From positions 18,476,052 to 18,540,051 of the forward strand of contig NC_088776.1 in the NCBI RefSeq assembly GCF_954871325.1: DNA of 64,000 nucleotides, given 5' to 3'. Numbering within the stretch: position 1 is the first letter of the stretch; each line of letters starts with the position of its first letter. Of this stretch, positions 46,959 to 58,497 are shown in pieces. The notes beneath the pieces are model-generated. The model worked only from the letters and a program-made list of their open reading frames with translations. It did no database searches and was not told where the DNA came from. This DNA comes from Gordionus sp. m RMFG-2023 (taxonomy: Eukaryota > Nematomorpha > Gordioida > Chordodea > Parachordodidae). Both the position numbers and the translations under genes were made by a program.

Positions 46959-49900
46959 TTATTTATAATTAAAATTAGTTTTTAATAATAAAAATTTTTC
47001 TAAATTATCATCATTTAAACATCCGCGTCTTTCATTTAGAACATGTTTAGCTTTACTAAACAAGCGCTCCACAGGAGCGCTTGATGGCAAAGGTGTATTA
47101 TATTCAATAAATATTTTTTTAAAATTAATATAAGTATTAAAAATATTCATGGAATCATCATTTGAATAAAAACTTTTTTTAACGGAACAAGCATTTTGTA
47201 CAGTATTTTTCCCAAAAAAGCATCAATGTCATCCATACATTCATTTGAGGTCCGCATATGGTTGTTCCTGCATATTTTCCAAATGGGCAACTAATCTTTC
47301 TTTTACCATCATATTTTGTGGCAGATTAATATAAGGCCAATTTAGTTTAAATTTAGGGTGAATCATGGCTGCCAAAATGTTACTGTCTTCATACAGTGAA
47401 GGAAATCTATATTTTGAAATGATAATTAATTTATTATTAAATAAGTGTTCATTTTATTCATATAAATCAAATCAAGTATCTGCAAAACTTAACCCTTTTA
47501 AATTTTACAGTCAAGTCTGGCACATCATCTGTATGGTATTTATTTATATTTGGGTCATATCATAAATATTGATTAAATGTAAACTTAATACTTAATATGC
47601 AAAGAACACTATCTACAAGGGGCTGACAATACCGCAGGCAGCTAAATTTCGTTAATTTATCTATCAATATCGATAGAACGGGAGTTAGATTCCCTGCTTC
47701 ATATTATCCTCCCGTTCCAAGATTTTTAACGAGATCGCCAAAGGTTCCATAACCTATAAAATTTAAATTTATTTAGAGAATATCATTGTATTACTGTTGC
47801 ATACTCTTTAACAAAAAAACATTCCTCTTGCCTAAACATTGCAAATCCAATTTGATCACATACTTATTCTACTTCTGAAAACTTTTCAGAAAGCATCTTA
47901 TCTATTAATTTCATGGATTGGTAATAAGAATTCCATCTTGTCTTGTTGGGAGCTATTAAATATCTACCCAATTTCTCCAATAAAATATCCGCCATTTTTG
48001 ACGACATATTTTGTTTATTAACTAAAGCAAAACATTTTGCAAAAGTGGATCTAGATATTCGTTTATAATTGAGATCACTATCTGCCATCTCCGCATCTGT
48101 TGTTGCAATAAGGTTAAGATTATGGCAACAACAACGTTGATGTTTTGGTAGGCTGATAGTAGGAATAATTGGGTCATTAACGGATAATATGTCATCCAAA
48201 TTTATCAATTCCATATCCTCACTACTATCTTCTTCATTTTCTCCAAAAACTCTAGAAAAAATAAATTTATTTAAATATTTTTTGCTAAATATAAATACTT
48301 AAATGCCTTGACAAAGTTGTTTTCATTGTCAATCACCATCTTCACCACCTTATTATGAATTTTATAGAACTTGTGGATACCCATGATTTCGTTAACCAAA
48401 ACATCATATGTTTGCCACCCAATTATCCTCCTCAGTGCCAAAGCAACTGACCTTCTCTTGAGAGTTTACGGATCCAGCCAATGTGCAGTAAGTCCAATAA
48501 AAGCCCTAATAAAATAAACATTATAAAATTCATATAAATATAATATACCTTCGGTGACCACCCCAACAATCAGCAGTGGTGCAAACATAAGAAACTTCAG
48601 ACAAATCTCTTATAAGATTTGTCGTCATATAAGAGAAGGAAGTAGATATCCTGTTGCCCAGTGTTTGGCGACAAATAATTTTTATCGCAGGAGAAAAAGT
48701 TTTAATTATTTTTTCAAATGAAGGATCAACAACCAGAGACAGTGGTTGGAAGGTGTCAATAATAAAATCCATGATAACCTTGTCTGCTGTTTTTTGCGAT
48801 AGAGCTGGAATGTTTAGATTGTTAAAATTTAATTTAGATTGTCTGGATTTGCAACCAGAACCACTTTGGTTTTGCAGTGATATATTTTTTTGTGTAGAGA
48901 ATTCGTTGAGGTGTTTGGTAATCTCATTTTTAAATTCACTGTGCTTTTTCTTTATAAAAGAAAAAAATAGTATGTATCTAAGTTGGATGAAAATAACTTC
49001 TCCTGAATCAAATTTCATTTTTAAAATTTTATATGGAAATTTAAAGTTAAAAAAAACAATGTACAGGCTGAATGTAAAACCTATATAAACAAAAAAAATG
49101 ATAAAGGGTTCAACACAAATTTTGTTAAACATATTAAAGTATATTATTTAATTTATATATGGTTAAAAAAGGTTCATATAGGTTATTTTAAATTTTAAGT
49201 TTACAATATTGTATTCGTCTATCATTATTAAAAGATGCCCAAGATGTTATGGGCTAAAGATTTTGATAAAATATTTTCCTATATATGAATATAATTAGCC
49301 TTTTTGGCATTTAAGAACTATGGATTAAGGGTTCAACAAATTTTGTTAAACATATTAAAGTATGTTTTATTAGTGGTTAAAAGGGGGTAGGTTATCTTAA
49401 AAATTTAAGTTTACAATATTGTCTATCATTATAAAAGTTGCCCAAGATAATATGGGCCAAAGATTTTGATAAAGTATTTTCCTATTATGAAAATAATGAG
49501 ACTTTTTGGCATTTAAGAAATTATGGATTGAATCAAATGATACAAAAAATACTTTCAATTCAAAATATATTATTAAAAAAGCCCTAAAAATGATGTCAAG
49601 AGGATTATATAATCAAGCTCAAACTGAAACTATAATACTAATTGATTAGATTTAACATATTATAATAAAGAAATAATAGAATAGATATTTATTTTTCTTT
49701 TGGTGAAACATTGCTAAGTTCAATACAAATAACATTGAACTGGATGTTTTAATTATATTAAAGAAAGTCAAAATACATTATAAAGGCTTAATTATTATTT
49801 ATTACACTTCCATTTATTATAAATACTTTTCTTTTGAAAATTAATTAAACTAATATTATAGTAATATTAAAAAATAAATGCCTAATTATTATATACAAAT

Positions 49901-50231
49901 AACAAAACCAAGATTAACTCTTCATCAAATATTTTATTAATTATACTGTATCTAATAATTCATTTTTTTTATAAAGAATCTGTATCTAGATTCTATTTCT
50001 GTAGGACCTGCTCAACTCAGGAATGTAATAAATTAAATTTAAACATGTTGACATTGAGATTATCAAATAAAAAAAATTTAAAAGAATTACTTGTAAATGT
50101 CTCTTTAAGTTCGAGGATGATATTGTGGAAGATGATATTATCTTCTTACAGAGACGACATTTGGTGCTGATCATATTATAAGAGTTGCTTTCATCCATTT
50201 CACATAAAGTAAAATACTTACGTAATTTCAA
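46959..50231 (-). pseudogene. hAT transposase relic with BED finger, hAT core and dimerisation domain
   Basis: Pieces in transcription order: 50231-49986, a BED-type finger (CRLCKKIISSS..SNLKRHLQ); 49132-48530, with TADKVIMDFIIDTFQPLSLV and VSYVCTTADCWGGHRR; about 48510-48300, with AFIGLTAHWLDP, VALALRRIIGWQTYDVLVNE and VVKMVIDNENNFVKAF; 48214-47864, with CCCHNLNLIATTDAE and APNKTRWNSYYQSMK; 47700-47600, with LRYCQPLVDSVL; and 47150-46959, with PLPSSAPVERLFSKAKHVLN and ERRGCLNDDNLEKFLLLKTN. This is the domain order of ZBED-like hAT transposases, with the TADCW, CH-x-LNL and TRWNS landmarks. Stops and frame changes separate the pieces; AT-rich gaps might partly be introns, but it looks inactive. 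Confidence 0.88.
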
Positions 50232-50554
50232 AAATGGTAAAAGTTTCTCATTCTAACTTATATCTGCTGTTACATCAATAGTAGAAGCAATAGAATCTTC
50301 TAAATCTATAATGGACATTTACATTTACCTATTAAAATAAATATTAATATATTATTATAAATTTATATTAAATAATTTGTAAGAGCTCTAAATCTCGTAA
50401 AATTTAGGAAATGAATAAATATATCTATAAAATAAATGGTGGAATGGAAGTTGATAAAATATGAAGATAGATATTTTTTTTAAAAATAATATTTTAATTT
50501 AATTTTCAAAATTTTTATTTTATTTATTGCTTTTTAAGTAAAAAATTAATTTTT

Positions 50555-50692
50555 AAAAAGATCGGGATCGAATTTTAAACAAAATGATCTTGATCCTCAA
50601 TTTAAGTCAGAATCATAAATCTCGTAAAATTGACAAATTTGCGATCGAATCCCGGATCGTCGATCTTTTGATTCGATGTTTTAACAACTCTG
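50555..50692. repeat. Right subterminal GATCG-motif cluster of the 4-kb hAT
   Basis: Mirror of the left cluster: AAAGATCGGGATCG, ATGATCTTGATCC, GCGATCG, CCCGGATCGTCGATC. It lies just inside the right terminal inverted repeat. Confidence 0.65.
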
Positions 50693-50786
50693 CTGCCCAT
50701 TATGTAATAAACTTATTAAAGTAACCAAATTGGGGCTATTGCCATCTCATAGTAACCATAAAATAAAGTGTCCTCAATGTGGGCTA

Positions 50787-50862
50787 CCCATCTTATCACC
50801 AGCAATTCCTAGAACCCTTAATAACCCATCTTATCACCAGCAATTCCTAGAACCCTTAATAC
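50787..50862. repeat. 38-bp tandem duplication in the LINE frame
   Basis: CCCATCTTATCACCAGCAAT followed by TCCTAGAACCCTTAATA is present twice, head to tail, with no difference. Since 38 is not a multiple of three, the duplication puts the zinc-ribbon frame and the downstream frame out of register; with one copy they agree. Confidence 0.85.
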
Positions 50863-53579
50863 CTTCTCTGCCCTTTCCCTCACAACTAAACAACCCATAG
50901 TCACCATTCCCACATCATTGGCTGATGTGTTCACTAGCCCAATAATCCCTACCTTCACTGTCACAAATGCTTCGACGTTTGACCCAGCCGACTCAAATGT
51001 AGAAATATTTTTAACGACACCAAAACCATTTGTAATTTCACGAATACCTAAAGGAGCAAGGCTTCACGTTGCGAGACACCTGTCGAAAAACTTGATTACC
51101 TTGTTAAATAATTATTATTCTGTAAAACACTGGCTAGACACCCTGTCATTTGCCTTTACTACCTTACAAGTTCCTGATCCTGCCAGCAAAAAATCCCTCA
51201 CCCAACAAATTAAGGATGCTACTATCTACCCCTTACCCATCAATCACATTACCACATCTTTTACGAGTGATGACACAGAAAAAAATATAAATCACAAAAA
51301 TGACCTGCTCACCAAGACAAAACGAATGTCTAAAAAATTGGATAACCTGATATTAAATCCGCCATACGTCTGGCAACCTCCGACAATAAGCTGGCTCTCT
51401 ACGATTTAATAACTTATCAGGCCCTTCTCCTAAAACACCACTCACACGATTTTTAAAATGAAATACTGACTTAGCCTGAAATTCCTCTAATTGAGGCCAC
51501 TTATACCGCAAGACGTTAGAAAGGCTATTCTCTCCTTCAAACGCGATTCCTCACCTGGGTTCGATGGGTTTCGCCCAATATTCTTACAAGATCTAACCGC
51601 ACCTTACATAACACAACAATGTGACGTTCTAGATAAAATTACCCAATTAATCAACCGTATGCTTACTGATACGGAGCTAAACTCATCGATCTCCATAAAT
51701 CCAATAAAGATATTCGCCCAATCGTTATTGGAACCACTTGGCCATGATTAACTGCCAATCTGGTAGTTAGCAGATTATTGTTCACAATATCCAATCACCT
51801 TTGCCCGAATCAATTAGGGGTCAACGTAAAAGGTGGATGAAGGTGGATGTGAGGTATCCCTTCACATGACCCGGATATATCTGCAAACGGACCCCACCAA
51901 CGATATCCTAATAGACTTCTCAAACGCCTTTAACTCTCTAAGACGTGGAGCTTTTTCCTCACCCTCTACTTAGAATTCTCACAATTTATCTTCGATTGTT
52001 ATGCTAATCCATCGCATCTTAAATTCGGAGATAGATTGATTCCTTCTAGCGATGGGATACAGCAAGGTGACTCTTTAGGTTCCTTTTTGTTTTGTCTGGG
52101 CACTAATAGTCTAATACGAGACATTAATGACCAATGCAAGCTAAATCTTCATAACTAGTATATCGACGATGGTATACTAGGCGGCCCACAGACTGAAGTT
52201 ATGAAGGCAATCCAAATAATAAAATCCAGCGAGAAAAGTTTGGGACTTCGAGTTAATCAAGATAAAAGCGAATATTGTCCTCTTGGGAACATTGACCTTA
52301 ACCACGATACTATGTTCAATCATACACAATTGAACGCTTTAACACATCTCGGATCTCCAGTAGGTAAAGACGAGTCTTTTATCAAGTTCTTTGCCGATAT
52401 TCTACGAGAGATATCCCTTATGCGCGATACACTATCTCGCCTCCCAGCTCACCAAGCTTTCTTCTTATTAAAGAACTACCTTTTAATTCCAAGAATTTTA
52501 TATACACTCTGAGCGTCACGGATCTTTCAATATGACGTCAACCTCGCTTCACACGAGCTGGAGATTAAACGCCTAACAGAAGATATACTCAATCTTAAAT
52601 TTGGGGAATTATCATGGCTACAGGCTACCTTACCACCAAATCCGGCGGCATTGTTATAAGGTCACCTTCTTACTTTCTGTTAGTGCGTTCATATCCTCTC
52701 GCCTGTCCTTTGAGCCCATCATTCAAACACTAACAAAACATCCTGACCCCTTACTCCTACAACAGGGAATTGATCTATGGAAGTCCCTCTCATTAGTCGA
52801 TCCTCCATCGTCGGCATTACAGAAGGATTGAGATAAACCTCTAGTTGGCAACTTCGTTGCATTCCTTAAATCGAGGAGCAAACCAGAGGACCATTCTCTA
52901 CTCTTCTCCATTTCCGAGTGGAAACGAATTTCTTGAGGCTTTCCCATCCCGAAACCTTGACCAGCTCCTAAGCAATGATGAGCTACGTCATGCCTTCGGA
53001 CTTAGACAGAATTGCGATATGATAATACCTTATCACTGTATCCTCTGTCAAACGTCAGTCAACTCAAAAGGCCGTCACTCACCTCTACACTGCAAGCGCT
53101 GTAGAGGCAGATTCATTAGGCATTCAAAATACAATGATACCACTGCCAGGGCCTTAAAATCCGCCGGCATCCCATCAACCCTCGAACTTACTGGCCTTTA
53201 CAATTCCGACGGTAAGCGGCCCGATGGTTCGACTATGATCTCTTGGAAGAGAGGGGAATTCCTAACTTGGGATTTCTCATGCATCGATCCTCTTGCCCCT
53301 TCCAATATAAATAGAGATGCAATATTAAATGCCGAGGCGAATAAATCATCTAAATATTCGCTATCTCTTCCCGCCAATTATACATTCCTATCAGTAATCG
53401 CTACTACTCTAACGTCGTCCGGCTCTCATGCCCTAAACTTCTTTAAAAAGCTAGGAAAACGGATCTCTGCTAGGACCGAGGATCCCAACGAGGGATTCTA
53501 CTTATGCCAACGATTAGCCATAAACATAGTAAAATACAATCATCTCATCTTTATTTTTTCAATATCCGAAACCCCGTAA

Positions 53580-55307
53580 TTGAACATCTTATGCATAGTA
53601 TAGACTTTGGCCATTTTGTTGATAATAATGTTAGCGCTAAAAGGAAACTTGAATCTCAATCAATAAAAAAAATAGCAAGAATTAATGACTTTAAATTGTG
53701 ATTTACTAATATTATATTTTTTTAAATATTATTATAACTTACCTTGATATAAATTGTCGATATAACGAAATTATAACTTTTATTAATTAAATAATCCTTA
53801 ATTTTTTATATATATAGTATGTATTGAATTGTTGTTTTATTATTTTTGTAAAATGTTTATTTTTATTATTATATATTATCATATGAATTTGAATAACAAA
53901 AAATTAGATTATTATTTTTTGAGATAAAATAAAATTGCGAGAATTCCATTACTACAAAAAATACAATACAAAAGATTTCTATATTTCCATCATTATAAAT
54001 AGACACAACAATCTATTTTTTTTTCTTTAAAATTATATATATTTATATTATGTTTATTCAAATAAATTGCTTAATTATCTAGTATTTGAATTAATAGTAA
54101 CTTAGTAGCATCCAATATAGCACACGCCCTTTTATAATTTTTAAATAATATACTCCATTTTTAATGTAAAATTAAACGAAAATTTTCACAAAAAAAATTA
54201 CCACCAATATACACGATTGCATATTTACTATTTTTTTTAAAAAAAAAATAAATAAAAAATATTAAAAATTTCCCCTAGTTTCAGTGACTCATCAAACATT
54301 TTTTATATATGGCCTTATTAATATCAGGGATTTGTAGAGGTAACATATGCATGGCCCTGATTTTTTAAAAAATAATTTTTGTCCCGGCTCATATTTTAAA
54401 ACAAAAATTAGGCCCGACCCAGATTAAAAAAAATATTTTCGGTGTGACCCAAAGTCTGGCCAACCCAGATTTTTTGAATATTTTTTTAGGTCTAATAACC
54501 ATCTTTCATTTGTTTGAGTTGACTATTGATATTTCTATCTTCAATATCAACAAAGTAAATTATTTTACCTTATATGTATATATCTATTTTGTCTCCTGTT
54601 GGAAGTGGACTCCAGATCTCTTAGGTAGCTCATGTGCTTATTTTTAACTACAAGTGTAAATAAATTTAAAAACTCTTTTACTCTAGTCTAATACTTTGTT
54701 TTAGAAAAATTTTATGAAAAATATTTTAGTTTTTAAAATAACTTATACATTTTAAATTAAAAACATCTAAGATTAATCTTTCTTTAATTAAAACATCTTA
54801 TACATTATTAAATAGAGATAAATAAAATAAGAGATTAATATAGATTGATGCTGCCATAACTTAAGAGTTTAAATTATATTAAATGGCATCCCCCATAACT
54901 GTGTAATAAATAATTTGCAAGGTTTTTATTTTATAAATATGTAATGTAGAAAATTTCTATAAAGATTTATGCAAATTGTAAATAAATATGCAACATATCT
55001 GACATAGTAGTTAAGGTTTATAACTGTTCTAAGATATTCTGGAAATATAATATCTGATCGACTAAATAATCATTTCTATAAAAATGATCATGGATAGTTA
55101 CCTAACAATTCTATTATCAAAATTTCCTTAATTTCATTGAACATTTTATTCTAATTTAATACAGAAATATAAATTAATATATTTATATCAAAAAGTGATT
55201 TAATTAATCAAAAAATTCTTTGCTTAAAAATTAGATAAAAAGGTATTTAGTAAACTCTGCAAGATATGATGCCATATCAAACTATTTTAACTTTTAGCAT
55301 ATAAAAT
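53580..55307. other. AT-rich spacer downstream of the LINE
   Basis: Sharp drop to AT-rich sequence just after the LINE stop. Around 54350-54480 there is one degenerate GGCCCGACCCAGATT / GGCCAACCCAGATT patch of the window's GGCC-rich repeat kind. No poly(A) tail or TSD for the LINE could be fixed. Confidence 0.45.
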
Positions 55308-55527
55308 TAGTATTGTTAAATGGCTCAATTTTAGCCGATTTTTAAAAACGTCTAACTCAATATTTTATCTAGAATAATATTACACATACCTGAAGATTTT
55401 GCTCATAGATGGCACAAAGGTCTAGATATCAATTAGAGAAATCTCGAGGCTTAGGCAATATTTTTCTGGCTAAAATATTGAATTAGTAGTTTTTAAAAAT
55501 CGGCTCAAAACGAACTGTTTAACACTA
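55308..55527. mobile_element. hAT MITE, subfamily A, with 8-bp TSD
   Basis: Exact 8-bp TSD TATAAAAT (55300-55307 and 55528-55535). Starts TAGTATTGTTAAATGGCTCA, ends CGAACTGTTTAACACTA. The arms (GCCGATTTTTAAAAACGTCT, AACTCAATATTTTATCTAGA) fold back on the right half. At 220 bp it is the best reference copy of subfamily A in the window. Confidence 0.9.
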
Positions 55528-55535
55528 TATAAAAT

Positions 55536-57023
55536 ACACAATTCATCTAATACTTTATCTCAAGAGTATGTTTCTGGTTAAAAATTATTGCATAAAATTT
55601 TACTTAAAAAACAAAAAACGCATGAATTAAAAAATGTTTTATGGAAAAATACATTTACAAGCCATATTTGTTATTTCTCACTTTGAAAATGCCATAAGGA
55701 GGAAGAATACCTTTTTTGACTGTGAAAACATTTCTATATACCGACTATAGCTGGAAATGTCAAATAACAAAATTAAAATAGGGGCACTGATATTGGACTT
55801 TTAAGAAAAATATTGAACTGATATTTTTATTTTTTTTAACCAATACTAATATATTATAATATTTTTTATTTTATTTTTATTGTTATATATTTTATTTTAT
55901 TATTATACACATTTTCTATTTATTCACATTTTTAATTTTAAATAAACTTTCCATTTGTCATAATAAATTTTCAAAACTCACATAAAAAAAGTGTGAAGGA
56001 AGACACCTTATAAAAAAAAATTTTATTGATAGAAAAAGTAAAGTATATTAATAAATTAATAATAGTCAAAATTTTTGTGTATTTGTTTATTTCATTGTTT
56101 TTATTAAGGAATTATTAGCAAATAAAAATGTTGCAAATTTAAATTATTAACTTTAGTATAACTTTGGATTGTAATATATTATTTTTAAAACATTTTATTT
56201 TTATATTATGTTAGAAATATGGAAATTAAATTTATTCGTAATATATAAAGATTTTACAAGATGCCTTATTAGCAATGCTCCATTTTGAAAGGTGGCAAAG
56301 ATAAAAAATTTAATACCATAAATTTATGTAAGAATTTAGAGATATATAATTATTAAGGGCTATAACTTAATAAAATATGAGATCATTTGCTCCATTTATT
56401 AAATAGAAACCTTTATCTACAAATAGATAAGATTTATTTTATATTTATAAAAGCTCTGAGGCCATTTCCTGGTTTAACTTATATCTGTTTAACTAGGCTA
56501 AACAGCTTTTTAACTTAGAAACTATATTTTGGCTTGTTTTAAGTGTTGTCATTATTTTTAGTATTTTCTTTTATTTTTTTTCTTTCTTACTTTTTAGGTT
56601 TAGTTGAAGCTATATAGCTAGCTAAACAGCAGGTTATTTTAAGTCAAACCAGGACACACCTTGACACTTTTTTTTTAATTTTAAGAGCAAGGATAAGTGT
56701 ATATTCTGATTAAAACACTTTAAAAAAAGTTATTTATAGATTTTATTATTCCATTATCTTAAATAAAATAATGAAAAAAAAATAATCTAAATATTGGATC
56801 AGTATTGGGACAATATGGGATAAATATTAGATAAGAGAAAAAGTTGTGGATCTGTGTAGCCCTATTATTAGTCAAACTAATTATTATTCATCTTTAAAAA
56901 ATATAAATTATAAGAAATATATCAAAAAAATTTCATGATTAATAAATATAAGTATATAAATAATGGATATATTTGATTGCTTTAATTGGTCAACTTTCAA
57001 AACTAAAAAAAACTATAAAAATG
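55536..57023. other. AT-rich region downstream of ARPC4
   Basis: No coding signal. An inverted pair near 56440-56660 (GGCCATTTCCTGGTTTAACT against AGTCAAACCAGGACAC; CTAAACAGCT against AGCTAAACAGC) hints at an old foldback. An ATTAAA on the minus strand at 56981-56986 may serve ARPC4. Confidence 0.4.
56981..56986 (-). promoter_or_regulatory. Candidate poly(A) signal of ARPC4 (ATTAAA)
   Basis: ATTAAA on the minus strand, about 38 nt past the ARPC4 stop codon. This is the commonest variant of the canonical hexamer, and no AATAAA lies closer. Confidence 0.4.
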
Positions 57024-57664
57024 TCAACAAAAATTATGTACTCTTTTTAAGAATTCTTCTGCTGATAACCGGGCCCTTGTGTTTAAAGAAAGCTTCATGT
57101 CACTAATTTCCTTGTCAATTTCCTCCATAAAATATATGATAAAATCTACCAATTTATGTTTATACATTGTTTCAACATGTAAATTTGTCACTAGAAAACT
57201 GATGTTATAACCCTTAAATTATTTAATAAACAAGGCATAATAAAATAGCTATACAGGCAAAGGTTTTTTTCTCAAAATTGAAAAGTTATCAGCACGTAGT
57301 ATTAGAAATTTGGTGAATATTCTGCATAAAAATTTTTCAAGCTCATCTGCTTGTTTGATTGCAATATTAATACGTATTGAATTAATAGATGGTTCTATCA
57401 AAACCTTTTCTTTCTCATTCCTACTAATCAATAGAGGATTCATAACTAATTCTTTATTACATCTTCAAAGAGCAATAAAGGAATAAAAATAATGAATATA
57501 CTTTATTTCAACTTCAGGTTTATTATGTCGTTCAACTACCTGCGATGAAAAATTTTCAATACACATCGCTGCTGATAAAGAATGTCGTACAGCATTTAAA
57601 TATGGCTTAAGAGTGGTAGACTAAATAAATATGAAAAATTATAAATTATTTTAAAAATTACCAT
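57024..57664 (-). CDS. ARPC4: Actin-related protein 2/3 complex subunit 4, four exons
   Basis: Exons in transcript order: 57664-57662 (ATG only), 57620-57502, 57462-57255, 57212-57024. Introns are 41, 39 and 42 bp, all GT-AG, and the phases agree, giving 519 nt (172 aa; human ARPC4 has 168). The product reads [20 protein letters not shown], then [98 protein letters not shown] and [12 protein letters not shown], colinear with human ARPC4 from end to end. In the family, ARPC4 pairs with ARPC2 to form the core of the seven-subunit Arp2/3 complex that nucleates branched actin in the cytoplasm. Four extra residues follow the usual C-terminus (ending VHNFC). The start rests on the ATG followed at once by a GTAATT donor; no other in-frame ATG is near. 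The gene is uninterrupted. Confidence 0.96.
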
Positions 57665-58497
57665 TTTCTTAAGATTTGCCTAATATAATCGTAAGTTCGT
57701 CCACTTTTCTGATTGGTCCATTTAATAATTGTAAATTAAATTATATCTTAACTATGGTTAAAAATTACCTGGAATTATCTATTATACTAAATAAATGCAT
57801 AAATAAAATAATTATTCGCATAAAATTTTTTATTTTTTTTGACCGAAATGGACAAAAATACGATCCAAATCTTATGTAGGAGGCTCTCCCTTTCTGAAAA
57901 TGTTATGAATGCATGTTTTGTTATTAATTTAAAAAATAAGTAATGATTTTAATAGTTTGGTATGTGAGAATCGGCAGTGTTTTGGAAAGGGGGCTACAGG
58001 GGGCCAACCTGTTATTTATATTTTAGTCTCCTTTCCAAATCCCCCCCCCCTCACAGAGCCACAAAAAATTAAATTTTCCCAGAAGTGGTAAATTTGAATT
58101 TTTTTCTCATTTAAAAAATGAAAATTTTTATCTTTTTTATATTTTTTTATAGCCACATAGAAGATAGAGAAGCAAAATATTGTATTTTCAATATATTGAT
58201 TTTTATTTTCATTCCATATTTTATTGTCAACTAAAATGTAAATTATTTTCCTTATTTTGATAATTTATATTAAAAATCGGCCTGATGATAAGTTTTTAAA
58301 ATTTATTCTTTGTCAGAAACACCGACTCACGGGAGCGGTGGGGCTCTCGAATCATTGAAATATTCAAAAGCAGATATTATTGACCTATTAATATTTTAAA
58401 TATCATTTTTTTTGAAAAAGTTATAATTCCCTATAGAAATCTTTATAAGTCCTTTGTGATTCATTTAAAGTATAGAGTGAGGTTCAACGCCAGAAAG
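57665..58497. other. ARPC4 upstream region
   Basis: The 5' UTR and promoter of ARPC4 (minus strand) should lie here. A short upstream frame, ATGGACCAATCAGAAAAGTG.., ends before the ARPC4 ATG and could be a uORF or chance. At 57970-58075 a G/C-run patch (GGAAAGGGGGC.. and a run of C) looks like a remnant of a repeat. No other gene recognised. Confidence 0.4.

Larger units (their letters stand above)
46651..50692 (-). mobile_element. 4.0-kb hAT (BED-finger/ZBED-like) with 8-bp TSD, inserted in the LINE
   Basis: Exact 8-bp TSD CTGCCCAT (46643-46650 and 50693-50700). Inverted ends CAGGCTTGTTAA and, as complement of the right end, CAGAGTTGTTAA. Both subterminal zones are packed with GATCG/CGATC words. 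The minus strand carries a full set of transposase remnants in the right order. It sits in the zinc-ribbon region of the LINE and is therefore younger than it. Confidence 0.93.
46602..53579 (+). pseudogene. LINE (non-LTR retrotransposon, RLE/R2-like), split by a hAT
   Basis: A frame from ATG 46602 starts MSLPDLSTASTKCN and crosses the hAT insertion at its TSD into a C-x-C-x2-C..C-x2-C zinc-ribbon-like segment (CNCPLCNK..KCPQCG). Next come IPKGARLHVARHLSK (51.0 kb), SSPGFDG (51.55), LIDFSNAFNSL (motif A, 51.9), GIQQGDSLGSFLFCL (B, 52.05), YIDDG (C, 52.15) and LGLRVNQDKSEY (52.25). The C-terminus (52845-53579) has C-x2-C-x9-H-x4-C, RPDG and LTWDF, like the zinc knuckle and nuclease of R2-type LINEs. 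A 38-bp tandem duplication at 50787-50862 shifts the frame; further stops and shifts follow between 51409 and 52845. It is dead but recognisable from end to end, and clearly less AT-rich than its surroundings. Confidence 0.88.

Noticed and set aside
48654-49088. 144-codon plus-strand frame
   Set aside because: Antisense shadow of the hAT transposase relic on the minus strand.
52723-52947. 74-codon minus-strand frame
   Set aside because: Antisense of the LINE C-terminal region.
57676-57879. 67-codon plus-strand frame upstream of ARPC4
   Set aside because: Low-complexity I/N/F-rich translation lying antisense to the ARPC4 5' region; no homology recognised.
57970-58340. CAGTGTTTTGG..AAACACCG as a further hAT with CAG ends
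   Set aside because: Only about eight bases match between the ends and no 8-bp duplication was found.
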